This document shows, piece after piece, positions 6,792-15,104 of a DNA stretch of 64,000 bases (position 1 is its first letter; every line of letters begins with the position of its first letter). A program made the translations under genes and the position numbers. Source of the stretch: Streptomyces sp. NBC_01497 (GTDB lineage: Bacteria; Actinomycetota; Actinomycetes; Streptomycetales; Streptomycetaceae). Location: assembly GCF_036250695.1 (NCBI RefSeq), contig NZ_CP109427.1, forward strand, positions 806,001-870,000, in the 5' to 3' direction. Below the pieces are notes generated by a model that saw nothing but the letters and a program-made list of their open reading frames with translations, was not told the origin of the DNA and did not search any database.

Positions 6792-8963
6792 CTACACGGC
6801 ATCCATCAGCGACAGGTCGTGCAGCCGCTCCGGCGGGCCGGGCCTCGCGTAGTACCAGCCCTGGGCGGTGTCGCAGCCGAGGCGGCGCAGGTGGTCGGCC
6901 TGCGCGCCGGTCTCCACGCCCTCCACCGTGACCATCAGGTCCAGGCTGTGGGCGAGCGAGACGATGCCCTCCACGATCTTGAGGTCGACCGGGTCGGCCG
7001 GATGCTGCTGCATGCCCTGCGTGAACGAACGATCCAGCTTGAGCACGCCGACCGGCAGTCTGCGCAGGTTGGCGAGGTTGGAGTAGCCCGTCCCGAAATC
7101 GTCCAGCGCGATGTGCACGCCCATCTCGGCCAACTGGCGCAGGGGTTTGAGCAGGTCCTCGTCGGCCCCGATCAGCGCCGACTCGGTCACCTCCAGGCAC
7201 AGCGCGCCCGGCGGCAGCCCGACCCGGTCCAGCACGTCCACCGTTTCGGCGACCAGACCCGGATGGTGCAGCTGTGCGGGCGAGAGGTTCACGTTGACCC
7301 GCAGCGGGCGGTCCTGCTCCTCCGGGGGCCGCGCGTCGAGCCACATCTTCGCCTGGCGGGCGGACTGTTCGAGCACCCAGCGGCCGAGCGGGACGATCAG
7401 GCCGGTCCGTTCGGCGAGCGGGATGAACCGGTCGGGCCCGAGCACGCCGTGCTGCGGATGCGCCCAGCGCACCAGTGCCTCCGCGCCGTGCACCGAGGCG
7501 TCACCGAGGTGCACGAGCGGCTGGTACTCGATGAAGAACTCGCCGCGCTCCAGTGCGGCGGGCAGCGCCGTCGTCAGGCTGTGCCGGGTGATGGCCCGCT
7601 CGTCGGACTCCGGGTCGGCCGTCTCGTAGCGGTTGCCGCCCGCCGCCTTCGCCCGGTACATGGTGATGTCGGCACTGCGGAGCACTTCGGCTGCGGTGTG
7701 TTCCGCGGCCGTGCCCTCCACGATGCCGATGCTCCCACGGACCGTGAACTCCCGTCCCTCCAGCCGGATCGGGGTGGCGAGCACGCCCAGCATGCGGGAG
7801 GCGAGGTCGACCGCCTCGGTACGGGTGCCGGGGCCCGTGGTCAGGGCCACGAACTCGTCGCCGCCGAGGCGGGCCACCATCTCGCCCGGCGCGGTGGCAC
7901 AGCTCTGGAGCCGGTCCGCGACCTCCACGAGGAGCCGGTCGCCGGAGGAGTGACCCAGGCTGTCGTTGATGGCCTTGAAGCCGTCGAGGTCCAGGTAGCA
8001 CAGCCCGAACCTGGCGCCCTCGCCCGCCGCGAGCGTCTTGTCGAGACGTTCGAAGAACAGCGTGCGGTTGGGCAGGCCGGTGAGCGCGTCGTGGGTCGCC
8101 TCGTAGCGCAGCCGCAGGTTGAGCAGCCGCCGCTCGGTGGTGTCCTCCATCAGCGCCAGCTGGTACTGCGGCGCTCCCTCGCCGTCCCGCAGCAGGGACA
8201 CGGTGAGGTTGGTCCACAGCACGGTTCCGTCGCCCCGGTAGAAGGGCTTCTCGATGCTGAAGTGCTCGCGCTCACCGCGCACCAGCTCGCCGTGCATCCG
8301 CCAGACCTGCGGTTTGTCCTCGGGGTGCACCCACTCGTTGACGTTGCGGCTGCGCACGTGGTGCTCCAGGCCGCCGAACATCTTGGTGAGCGTGTCGTTG
8401 ACCTCCAGGACCGTGCCGTCGAGATCCGCGATGCAGATGCCGATGGCCGCGCCCTCGAAGACCGCGAGGAAGCGGGCCTCGGTGGCGCGCAGCGCCTCCT
8501 CGGCGTCGGAGCGCGCGCTGAGCGCCGAGCGGGCGATGGCCTCCTGCTCGGCGAGGGTGCGTTCGCGCAGCGCCTGGGCGAAACCGCCGGCGAGCGCGTG
8601 CTGGAGCCTGGCGCAGCGGGCCCGGTTCTCGTCGCCCGCGAGTTCCTCGGTTCCGCAGTAGAGCACCAGGTAGGACTCGATGACGCCGAGGGTGCGGGCG
8701 AGCGCCTCCGGGTCGGTGCAGTGCGCGTCCACGAGTGCGGCGCCGATCCGCTGCGCGGGCACGGTGTCGAACGGGCGGGCGCGCAAGGCCTCGTTGAGTT
8801 CACGGGCGAGCGGCAGCAGGTGCGTCTCGAACTCGGGGCGCGTCAGTGACGTCGCCGAGGACGGGAAGACCGCGCGGCTCCAGATGGTCGCGAAGCGCCG
8901 GAGTCTGTCCTCCAGCGCGTCCTGGTCGTCGTGGGTGCCCGACGGGGGCGAGGGGACCGTCAC
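6792..8963 (-). CDS. PAS-GGDEF-EAL cyclic-di-GMP turnover protein
   Basis: This 723-aa cytoplasmic protein has an N-terminal region of about 170 residues with no domain I recognise. A PAS/PAC domain (about 175-300) follows, then a diguanylate cyclase domain with intact GGDEF (near 366), then an EAL phosphodiesterase domain with EAL (near 495) and DDFGTGYSNL (near 620). No membrane segment is visible. Both catalytic motifs are intact, so it may make and degrade c-di-GMP, the signal controlling BldD and development in Streptomyces. The layout resembles RmdA, but I cannot assign orthology. The GTG start at 8963 overlaps the upstream methyltransferase stop in a GTGA quartet, so the two are translationally coupled. 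A more upstream start is possible but would lie inside that gene. Confidence 0.9.
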   Translation of the reverse strand: MTVPSPPSGTHDDQDALEDRLRRFATIWSRAVFPSSATSLTRPEFETHLLPLARELNEALRARPFDTVPAQRIGAALVDAHCTDPEALARTLGVIESYLVLYCGTEELAGDENRARCARLQHALAGGFAQALRERTLAEQEAIARSALSARSDAEEALRATEARFLAVFEGAAIGICIADLDGTVLEVNDTLTKMFGGLEHHVRSRNVNEWVHPEDKPQVWRMHGELVRGEREHFSIEKPFYRGDGTVLWTNLTVSLLRDGEGAPQYQLALMEDTTERRLLNLRLRYEATHDALTGLPNRTLFFERLDKTLAAGEGARFGLCYLDLDGFKAINDSLGHSSGDRLLVEVADRLQSCATAPGEMVARLGGDEFVALTTGPGTRTEAVDLASRMLGVLATPIRLEGREFTVRGSIGIVEGTAAEHTAAEVLRSADITMYRAKAAGGNRYETADPESDERAITRHSLTTALPAALERGEFFIEYQPLVHLGDASVHGAEALVRWAHPQHGVLGPDRFIPLAERTGLIVPLGRWVLEQSARQAKMWLDARPPEEQDRPLRVNVNLSPAQLHHPGLVAETVDVLDRVGLPPGALCLEVTESALIGADEDLLKPLRQLAEMGVHIALDDFGTGYSNLANLRRLPVGVLKLDRSFTQGMQQHPADPVDLKIVEGIVSLAHSLDLMVTVEGVETGAQADHLRRLGCDTAQGWYYARPGPPERLHDLSLMDAV

Positions 8964-9772
8964 GCCTTGCGCCCCACACCGGAGAAGGCCGACGAGGCGT
9001 ATGGATCTGCCTGCGCGGGCGGGACCTCGGGACGCCACTGCGCCAGGGTGACGAGGCCCGGGTCGACCAGTTCGAACCCGTCGAAGAACCGCGAGGTCTC
9101 CTCGCGCGAGCGCAGCACGATGGGACTGCGGATGTCCCGGTAGACGTCCACGGCGGCCTGCGTGCGCTCGCGGGGCACGGGAACACCCTCGTAGCCGGCG
9201 TGCGAGAGGATCAGCAGGCTGCCGGGCGCGAGGGCGTCCCGCAGTTCCGCGACGGCGCGATACGGCTCGTCGCTGTCTTCGAGGAAGTGCAGGACGGCGA
9301 CCAGCAGGAGCGCCACCGGCCGCTTCAGGTCGAGCAGTTGGGCGACCTGGGGGGCGTCGAGGACCTCGGCCGGCCTGCGCAGGTCGGCGGTGGCGACACC
9401 CGCGCCGGGCACGCCGTCCAGTACCGCCCTGCTGTGCGTGACCGCGACGGGATCATGATCGACATAGACCACCCGCGTATCGGGAGCGACCTCGCGCGCC
9501 ACTTCGTGCACATTCCCGTACGTCGGAATTCCTGAGCCGACGTCCAGGAACTGCCGCACGCCCTCGGCCAGCGCGTATTTCACGGCACGGCGCATGAATG
9601 CCCGGTTGGCTTTCATGATCGCCGGGAGCCCCGGCATGAACTCCATCGCCCTGCGAGCGGCGTGCCGGTCTACCTCGAAATTGTGCGAACCGCCCAGGTA
9701 GTAGTCGTACATGCGGGAAACGCTCGGCACCGATATGTCGATGCCCTGCGGGGCCCACGCGGGACGTTCCAT
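8960..9772 (-). CDS. SAM-dependent methyltransferase, PF04672 (former DUF574) family
   Basis: This 270-aa Rossmann-fold methyltransferase is of a type abundant in Streptomyces. The start of the family is typical: IDISVPSVSRMYDYYLGG. The SAM-binding glycine motif is FLDVGSGIPTYGNVHE and the acidic motif II is VVYVDHDPVAV. I chose the ATG at 9772 because GGAG precedes it by 6 nt; a TTG at 9799 is an alternative. The substrate of the family is unknown to me. It is the first gene of a two-gene operon with the c-di-GMP enzyme, sharing a 4-bp overlap. Confidence 0.85.
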   Translation of the reverse strand: MERPAWAPQGIDISVPSVSRMYDYYLGGSHNFEVDRHAARRAMEFMPGLPAIMKANRAFMRRAVKYALAEGVRQFLDVGSGIPTYGNVHEVAREVAPDTRVVYVDHDPVAVTHSRAVLDGVPGAGVATADLRRPAEVLDAPQVAQLLDLKRPVALLLVAVLHFLEDSDEPYRAVAELRDALAPGSLLILSHAGYEGVPVPRERTQAAVDVYRDIRSPIVLRSREETSRFFDGFELVDPGLVTLAQWRPEVPPAQADPYASSAFSGVGRKA

Positions 9773-10188
9773 CGAGGTCTCCAACGAGTGTCGCCACAAG
9801 TCATGGCCGGGTGCCCGGCCGGGCGTTCGAGCAGAGGCTACTGACCGGGCGCCGGAACGGCGAGTCCGGGCAGGGATCCGCGATCCGCCCGCGGTCGTAC
9901 GACTTGGGCACGCGCCCCTCCCCCGTCCGGTCCGTGGCTGACGGTGATCCGGTCATGACCGTACGCGTCCGCGACCATACCGACCACGTGTCCCACCCCC
10001 GCAGGACCGGTACTTCGCGACGCACTCAGTGAACTCACGGAGCATACAAGCGCGTTGCCTGGTTCGGCGGATCGGGTGGCGGCCGCAAACCCGCCGGCGC
10101 CGAATCCCGGTCCGCCAAATCCCCCTATCCGGGGGAATCCTGACGCCTTTCGGCGTGGCAACGCAATTCACGGTCCAAGCTCTCCGCC
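9773..10188. other. divergent intergenic region, methyltransferase / proline-rich protein
   Basis: These 416 bp contain no credible gene and should hold divergent promoters. I see a GTGA-AC-TCAC dyad near 10030 and a small hairpin TCCCCC/GGGGGA at about 10122-10138. Neither can be assigned to a regulator. Confidence 0.5.
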
Positions 10189-10794
10189 GTGTACGGAACC
10201 CACGCGGGGCGGCTCCTGGCGGCCTGCGCCCTCGTCTGGCTGTCCGCCGCCGGGCTGTCCACGCCGGCCGCCGCGGACAGTTGCGCCTATGCCTCCATCG
10301 GGCCCGACGGCATCTGGGCGGTCGCGGTGGCCGGCGGCCACGGCTGCCGCCCCTGCCCGCCCCAGTCGCCGACCCCGCCACCACCGCCACCGACCCCACC
10401 GCCTCCACCCACGACGCCACCTCCGCCTCCGCCTCCCCCGCCACCACCGCACACCCCCACGCCTCCGCCCCCTCCACCACCACCCCGGGTCACACCGAAG
10501 CCGCCACCGCCGGTACGGCACACCCCGCGGCCCCGCCCCGCACCGAGGACACCGCCCCCGGTGCTGCGGGCTCCCGCGCCGCCACCACCCGCCCCGCCCC
10601 GCCCCACGCCGAAACCCTCCCGTCCGCGGCCCACGCCGTCGGCCCGGCCGAGCCCTTCACCCGTAGCGCTGCCCCACTACCGCAGGACCGTGCGCAAACA
10701 GCCCGTGGGTCACACGTCGCCCGTACTGATGATGCTCGTCATCACCGCACCCGCCGTGCTGGCCGTGGCCGTACTGCGCCCGCGCTCCCGGTGA
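10189..10794 (+). CDS. secreted proline-rich surface protein with C-terminal membrane anchor
   Basis: This 201-aa protein has a signal peptide (hydrophobic LLAACALVWLSAAGL, cleavage near AAA-DS), then a short segment with three cysteines. Residues 63-165 are an extended poly-proline region broken by Thr, His, Lys and Arg. The C-terminus has a hydrophobic helix (VLMMLVITAPAVLAVAVL) followed by a basic RPRSR tail. It is probably a wall-spanning, membrane-anchored surface protein. The helix plus basic tail resembles the end of a sortase substrate, but no LPXTG is present. The start is GTG. The gene precedes a DUF4239 gene by 70 bp. Function is unknown; composition alone cannot define it. Confidence 0.7.
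   Translation: MYGTHAGRLLAACALVWLSAAGLSTPAAADSCAYASIGPDGIWAVAVAGGHGCRPCPPQSPTPPPPPPTPPPPPTTPPPPPPPPPPPHTPTPPPPPPPPRVTPKPPPPVRHTPRPRPAPRTPPPVLRAPAPPPPAPPRPTPKPSRPRPTPSARPSPSPVALPHYRRTVRKQPVGHTSPVLMMLVITAPAVLAVAVLRPRSR
10370..10500 (+). repeat. low-complexity proline-codon tract
   Basis: CCA/CCG/CCT/CCC codons dominate this stretch of the proline-rich protein gene. It is coding low complexity and is prone to slippage. Confidence 0.8.
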
Positions 10795-10864
10795 GATCCC
10801 CGGTAGCTCCCGAAACTTCCCGATCCGCCGCATCCGCTGTATCAGCTGCACATCCGGAGACTTC

Positions 10865-11641
10865 ATGACGGAATGGTTTGTCCTCACCATCGCGATGGCC
10901 GCCGCCGTCGCCGTCGTCCTCTCGATCGTCGTCGTCAACCACCGCTGGGTACGGCGCCGGCTCGGTGACGACGACGACCCGACCGAGACGCCCGACGTCC
11001 TCGACTACATGGTGATGATGATCGGCGTGATCTACGCGATCGTGCTGGGTCTCGCGATCGCCGGCGTCTGGGAGGGGCGCAGCTCGGCCCAGGACAACGT
11101 GCGGCAGGAAGCCCAGACCCTCCACGAGATCAGCGAACGCGTGCAGGTCTACCCGCCCGCTGTCCGCGACCGCATCCGCGACGACGTCGACACGTACGTC
11201 TCGTACGTGGTCCACACCGAGTGGCCGCACATGGCGGAGCACGAGGCACTCAGCCCGCGCGGTACCCAGCTGTTCTCGAAGCTGCGCACCGACGCCTCCT
11301 CCTACGCGCCCCGCACCGATCTGGAGGGGCAGGTCTACCAGCCGCTGATGGACGACATCGCGGCGGCCGACGACGCGCGCGGGGCGCGGGGGCAGAACGC
11401 GGGGGCCACCATGCCGGGCGTGGTCTGGTTCGGCCTGATCGCGGGCGCCGTGGTCACCGTGGGCCTGATCTTCCTGCTCCAGATCAGACGCTCCGTGCGC
11501 GAGCTGCTCCTCGCGGGCCTCTTCAGTGTGCTGGTCGCGTTCCTGCTGTTCCTGATCTGGGACTTCGACGCACCCTACGGACGGGGGATCTCCGCCACGG
11601 CGGGGCCGTTCCTCGATCTCTTCCCCGGCATCACGAAGTGA
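10865..11641 (+). CDS. DUF4239 membrane protein
   Basis: This 258-aa integral membrane protein has two N-terminal helices (about 5-28 and 48-70), an extracytoplasmic or cytoplasmic helical domain of about 120 residues, and two C-terminal helices (about 180-200 and 210-230). The stretch DYMVMMIGVIYAIVLGLAI and the RSSAQDNVRQEAQTL region are characteristic of DUF4239. GGAGA lies 5 nt before the ATG. The family's function is not established; an ion-channel-like role has been suggested from topology only. It is probably co-transcribed with the proline-rich protein upstream. Confidence 0.85.
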   Translation: MTEWFVLTIAMAAAVAVVLSIVVVNHRWVRRRLGDDDDPTETPDVLDYMVMMIGVIYAIVLGLAIAGVWEGRSSAQDNVRQEAQTLHEISERVQVYPPAVRDRIRDDVDTYVSYVVHTEWPHMAEHEALSPRGTQLFSKLRTDASSYAPRTDLEGQVYQPLMDDIAAADDARGARGQNAGATMPGVVWFGLIAGAVVTVGLIFLLQIRRSVRELLLAGLFSVLVAFLLFLIWDFDAPYGRGISATAGPFLDLFPGITK

Positions 11642-11852
11642 CCTGGCGCCCCGACAGGTACCCCCAGGCGCCCTGACGGGCCGTCCGCCCACGGCACGCG
11701 TGTCCGCCGCACGGGGGACACGCGTGCCCCATTCGTCCGCCAGCGATCGCGGCTGTGGTACGGCGCTCCTAGCGTCGAAGTCATCGAGGTGCATCTCCCA
11801 CGACCAGCGGAAACCGTTCCGCAGGCTGCCCCTCGGGACTCGGAGGACCGCC

Positions 11853-12368
11853 ATGCGCACCATACGTGCCGCTGCCGCAGCCGCCCTGACGGTGGCCGCC
11901 GTCGCCCTGACCGCTCCCACCGCCGGCGCGACACCCGCAGGCGGCGGCGTCACACCGTTCGGCTTCTCGGTGAGCCCCTCGACCATCGCGCCGGGAGGCC
12001 AGGTGAGACTGTCCGTGACCGACTGCGGCTCCACCGCGACGGCGTCCTCCGCGGTCTTCGACACGACGACGATCCCCCGTGGCCGCAGCGCCGTGGCCAC
12101 CGTCGACCGGGACGCCCGGCGGGGCGCCGTCTACCGGGTGACCTTCACCTGTGACGGCCGCTCAGGGACGACCACCCTGACCATCGCGGGCAGCTCCTCC
12201 CGCCCGGGGCAGAACGACCCGGTCCCCGGCGGGGTGCGCGGTGGCCTCGGCGGCAGCGTGGGAGGTTCGAACACCGCCGAGATCGCGGCCGGCGCGGCAC
12301 TCGCCCTCGCGGCGGCGGCCGGCACCGTCCACGCGGCCCGCAGGCGTACGGCGGACCGGCGCCACTGA
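11853..12368 (+). CDS. secreted protein with C-terminal helix, sortase-neighbour family (copy 1)
   Basis: This 171-aa exported protein has an Ala-rich signal peptide ending GATPAGG, preceded by an ideal GGAGGACC Shine-Dalgarno. The mature part is a small beta-rich domain with SPSTIAPGGQVRLSVTDC and a second Cys (VTFTCDG). A Gly-rich linker GGLGGSVGGS, a hydrophobic helix and an Arg-rich tail follow. It is a clear paralogue of the convergent gene at 12486-12968: both share SPxTxxxGGxxxxxVxxC, two cysteines and GGLGGSVG. Two cysteines in an extracellular domain suggest a disulfide. The domain order mimics a sortase substrate but lacks LPXTG. The class F sortase gene lies 0.9 kb away. Confidence 0.75.
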   Translation: MRTIRAAAAAALTVAAVALTAPTAGATPAGGGVTPFGFSVSPSTIAPGGQVRLSVTDCGSTATASSAVFDTTTIPRGRSAVATVDRDARRGAVYRVTFTCDGRSGTTTLTIAGSSSRPGQNDPVPGGVRGGLGGSVGGSNTAEIAAGAALALAAAAGTVHAARRRTADRRH

Positions 12369-12390
12369 CGCCCGTTCCCACCGTACGCAC

Positions 12391-12433
12391 GCCCGTCGCC
12401 CCGAGTCCCTGTGGAGGACTCGGGGCGGCGGGC
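12391..12433. terminator. bidirectional terminator between the paralogous surface genes
   Basis: A 12-bp perfect stem (12397-12408 with 12416-12427), extended by GCCCG/CGGGC across one mismatch, sits between two convergent genes. The sequence GGGCTTTCCC follows. Confidence 0.8.
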
Positions 12434-12485
12434 TTTCCCGTCCCCGCCGCCCGGCCGGGCGGCCGGTCCGTGCGGCGGGGGCGGA

Positions 12486-12968
12486 TCAGAACGCGCCGAG
12501 GGTACGGCGACGGCGCGCGACGAAGGCGGTGCCGCCGACAGCCGCGGTCGTGACGAGCCCCGCGCCGACCGTCATCTCGGTCGAGCTCGGGCCGACGGAC
12601 CCGCCGAGGCCACCGAGAGCGCCCCGGCCGGCCACCACGTTGAACTGCCGGGTCGCGACGCGGTTGTTGTCGTCGCACCGCACCGCCAGGTTGTAGGTGC
12701 CGGGCGTCGCCCTGTCGAAGATCCGCGCCGTGGCCCTGGAGGACCCCGACCGCTCCGCCGAGAGCCGGGTCCTCGGGAAGGCGTTGGACGTGGCCCAGCC
12801 GCCCCGGGGGCAGCCGTCGACGGTGATCCGCAGCGAGCCGCCCTGGTGCACCGTGTAGGGGCTGACCTGGACGTTGACCGGACCGCCCGTGGCACTGGCC
12901 AGCGGTGCGGAGAACGCCATCGCGGCACAGGCGGTCGCGGTCACCGCGAGAACGCGTGAAGCACGCAT
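12486..12968 (-). CDS. secreted protein with C-terminal helix, sortase-neighbour family (copy 2)
   Basis: This 160-aa exported protein begins at an ATG 6 nt after GGAGG. The signal peptide ends near ASA-TGG. The mature domain has VSPYTVHQGGSLRITVDGC and a second Cys in LAVRCDD. The C-terminus carries GGLGGSVGPS, a hydrophobic segment and the basic tail RRRR. It is the paralogue of the facing gene at 11853-12368, in inverted tail-to-tail orientation. The upstream region is shared with the divergently transcribed class F sortase. Function is unknown; attachment to the wall or membrane is inferred from the C-terminal organisation. Confidence 0.75.
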   Translation of the reverse strand: MRASRVLAVTATACAAMAFSAPLASATGGPVNVQVSPYTVHQGGSLRITVDGCPRGGWATSNAFPRTRLSAERSGSSRATARIFDRATPGTYNLAVRCDDNNRVATRQFNVVAGRGALGGLGGSVGPSSTEMTVGAGLVTTAAVGGTAFVARRRRTLGAF

Positions 12969-13286
12969 CGTTGAACCTCCATGGAAGACGCCCCGGAGCG
13001 GCTCCCCGGGATGATCGAGGCGAACGCCTTCCATGACGAACCCTCACTGGACGCTCACATCGGTGCATTTCGGCACCCGGTCCGGATCCGGTCCGACACG
13101 CCGTCAGGGACCCGGCCGGACCGGGGAGCGGCAGGTCAGCGCGGGTTACGGGGCGTCAGAACTTTTGCCGCGGCGATACTCCGACGGGTCATGAGCGCCG
13201 GACACGCCACCCGTTCGCCCGCCAGTGATCGCCGGGACGCCGGGGCCCGCTTACGTTGCGTACAGGCCGCCCACGAAGGGAGAACC
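12969..13286. other. divergent region between surface protein and sortase genes
   Basis: These 318 bp hold no credible gene. They should contain the promoters for the leftward surface-protein gene and the rightward sortase gene. I see no clear operator. Confidence 0.5.
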
Positions 13287-13949
13287 ATGCGCCTGGACCA
13301 GCTGGGCCAGGAGAGGAGGCGGCGCTCCCCCTGGGGCGCGCTCGCCCTCGTCCTGCTCACCGGCGTCGCGCTGATGCGCAACGGCCTGGACGCTCCGCTC
13401 GGCCCCCCGCAGCCGGCGGCGGCCTCGACGCTCGACGCCCTGCATCGCGACCCGGCCGCGGGCGCGCTGCCCGCGAGTGCCGTCAAGCCGTTGCCGTACG
13501 CCCCGCCGGCCCGGGTGCGGATCCCGGAGATCAAGGTCGACGCGCCGATGATGGACGTCGGTCTGGACAAGGACGGGTGGATCGAGGCCCCGCCGCCGTC
13601 CGACCGCAACATGACCGGCTGGTACCAGAACGGCGTCGCACCCGGGCAGTCGGGCACCGCCGTGGTCGTGGGCCACGTCGACAACGAGACGGGCCCCGCG
13701 GTCTTCTACGGTCTCGGCGCCCTCAAGAAGGGCGAGCACGTCGAGGTCGCCCGGTTCGACGGGCGGGTCGCGGTCTTCGAGATCTACGACGTCGAGGTGT
13801 TCTCCAAGAACGACTTCCCGGGCGTCCGCGTGTACGCCGACACGGGCTATCCGGAGCTGCGCGTCCTGACCTGCGGGGGCGGGTTCACCAAGGCGGCCGG
13901 CTATGACGGCAACGTGGTGGTCTTCGCCAGGCTGGTCAGCACCCACTGA
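13287..13949 (+). CDS. class F sortase
   Basis: This 220-aa membrane-anchored cysteine transpeptidase has an N-terminal anchor at about 16-32 and a linker, followed by the sortase beta-barrel. It carries VVGHVDNETG with the catalytic His, and LTCGGG with the catalytic Cys. The distal Arg is not confidently identifiable. Single-domain sortases of this size with NMTGWYQNG are placed in class F, typical of Actinobacteria, with substrates that are poorly known. Start is ATG after AAGGGAG. Adjacent surface proteins with a helix and basic tail are the natural substrate candidates. Confidence 0.85.
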   Translation: MRLDQLGQERRRRSPWGALALVLLTGVALMRNGLDAPLGPPQPAAASTLDALHRDPAAGALPASAVKPLPYAPPARVRIPEIKVDAPMMDVGLDKDGWIEAPPPSDRNMTGWYQNGVAPGQSGTAVVVGHVDNETGPAVFYGLGALKKGEHVEVARFDGRVAVFEIYDVEVFSKNDFPGVRVYADTGYPELRVLTCGGGFTKAAGYDGNVVVFARLVSTH

Positions 13950-14010
13950 CGTCGACGGACGCGGCACCCCTGCCCCGGCGAGGGGCGGGGCGCCGCGTCC
14001 GTCCGTGTCC

Positions 14011-14053
14011 CGCCCCGTCCGGTGCCGGCCACGAGCCGGCGCCGGACGGGGCG
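14011..14053. terminator. bidirectional terminator, sortase / deacetylase
   Basis: A 19-bp stem (14011-14029 with 14035-14053, one G-U pair) with a 5-nt loop lies between two convergent genes, 2 bp past the deacetylase stop. Confidence 0.85.
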
Positions 14054-14055
14054 CT

Positions 14056-14895
14056 TCAGGGGTGCGGCAGCGCGGTGGCGTAGCCGTGCTCGGCGAGCTG
14101 CGGCAGGTACTGGCGCAGCGCGGCGACTGTCTGTTTGCGCACACCGCCGCCGTCATGGGAGAGGATGACCCGGCCCGGGCCCAGACCGCCGAGAACGGCC
14201 CGCACGATCTTCCCGGTCCCCGGCTCCGACCAGTCGAGCGTGTCGACGTACCAGGCCAGGGGCTCCATCCCCATCTCCGAGCCCAGCTCGAAGGTGTACG
14301 CGTTCCAGGAGCCGTAGGGCGCGCGGAACCAGGCGGGCGGGGCGCCCGTGGTCTTCTCGATGATCTCGCTCGTCCGCCCCATCTCGTCCTTGATCTTCGC
14401 CTGGGACAGTGTGGGCAGTTCGGGGTGGGTCCAGGTGTGGTTGCCGATGAGGTGGCCCTCGTCGGCGGCCCGGCGGACGAGGTCGGGGAAGTACGACACC
14501 ATCTCGCCGCAGACGAAGAACATCGCGCGGACGTCGTGCGCGGCCAGCAGGTCGAGCACCTGGGGCGTGTAGGTGGGTTCGGGTCCGTCGTCGAAGGTCA
14601 GGACCACGGAGTGGCCGAGGCCCGGGAGTTCGTAGAAGGGCTCTTCGCGTACCGGCGGCGCCTTGCGGTAGACGGGCGGCGCCTGCGCGGTCATGGGCTG
14701 GAGCCGGTACGTGGCGGGGTTGCGGCGGACGGCGGCCGGCGGCCCCGCCGCGGGTGCGGCGGCCGGCTTCGCGGCGGCCTTCTCCGGGACCCCCGCCTGG
14801 CAGGCGGCGACCAGGGCGGTGGCCGCCGCGGCGCCGAGCCCCGCGACGAGGCGCAGCGCACCTCGGCGCCCATGCGTCATTTCATCGTTTTTCAT
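14056..14895 (-). CDS. polysaccharide deacetylase lipoprotein (NodB/CE4 family)
   Basis: This enzyme probably removes N-acetyl groups from peptidoglycan or chitin-like glycans outside the membrane. The N-terminus holds a twin-arginine motif (GRRGALRL) and a lipobox ending LVAAC, so it is a likely Tat-exported lipoprotein. A Pro/Ala linker follows. The CE4 domain starts near residue 110: TFDDGP with the metal/base Asp pair, GNHTWTHP with the metal-binding histidines, RAPYGSWN, and LSHDGGG near the end. The start is uncertain: ATG 14895 or ATG 14880, neither with a good Shine-Dalgarno; the region before it is unusually AT-rich (TTATTAATC on this strand). Confidence 0.9.
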   Translation of the reverse strand: MKNDEMTHGRRGALRLVAGLGAAAATALVAACQAGVPEKAAAKPAAAPAAGPPAAVRRNPATYRLQPMTAQAPPVYRKAPPVREEPFYELPGLGHSVVLTFDDGPEPTYTPQVLDLLAAHDVRAMFFVCGEMVSYFPDLVRRAADEGHLIGNHTWTHPELPTLSQAKIKDEMGRTSEIIEKTTGAPPAWFRAPYGSWNAYTFELGSEMGMEPLAWYVDTLDWSEPGTGKIVRAVLGGLGPGRVILSHDGGGVRKQTVAALRQYLPQLAEHGYATALPHP

Positions 14896-15104
14896 GATTA
14901 ATAACTCACACGGCCGAAGCGCCGAGCCGTTGATCAACACGGTCGTCACGGCACAAGCACCCGATGTGGTTACGCAACGGGGTCCCGGTTTGACAGCGCG
15001 CGCACGCCCGGAAAGCCGCCCATTCCCCTTTCGTCGCCCGGCCTTCGGCCCTCTCGACCCCTCCGGACCTGGACACACGCGCGGAAGGGGATAACCTGCG
15101 TGCC

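Noticed and set aside
10370..10510. CRISPR-like repeat array
   Set aside because: The repeats are in-frame proline codons with no spacer structure.
12486..12968. Chaplin or LPXTG wall protein
   Set aside because: The cysteine spacing does not match chaplins and no LPXTG or LAXTG precedes the helix.
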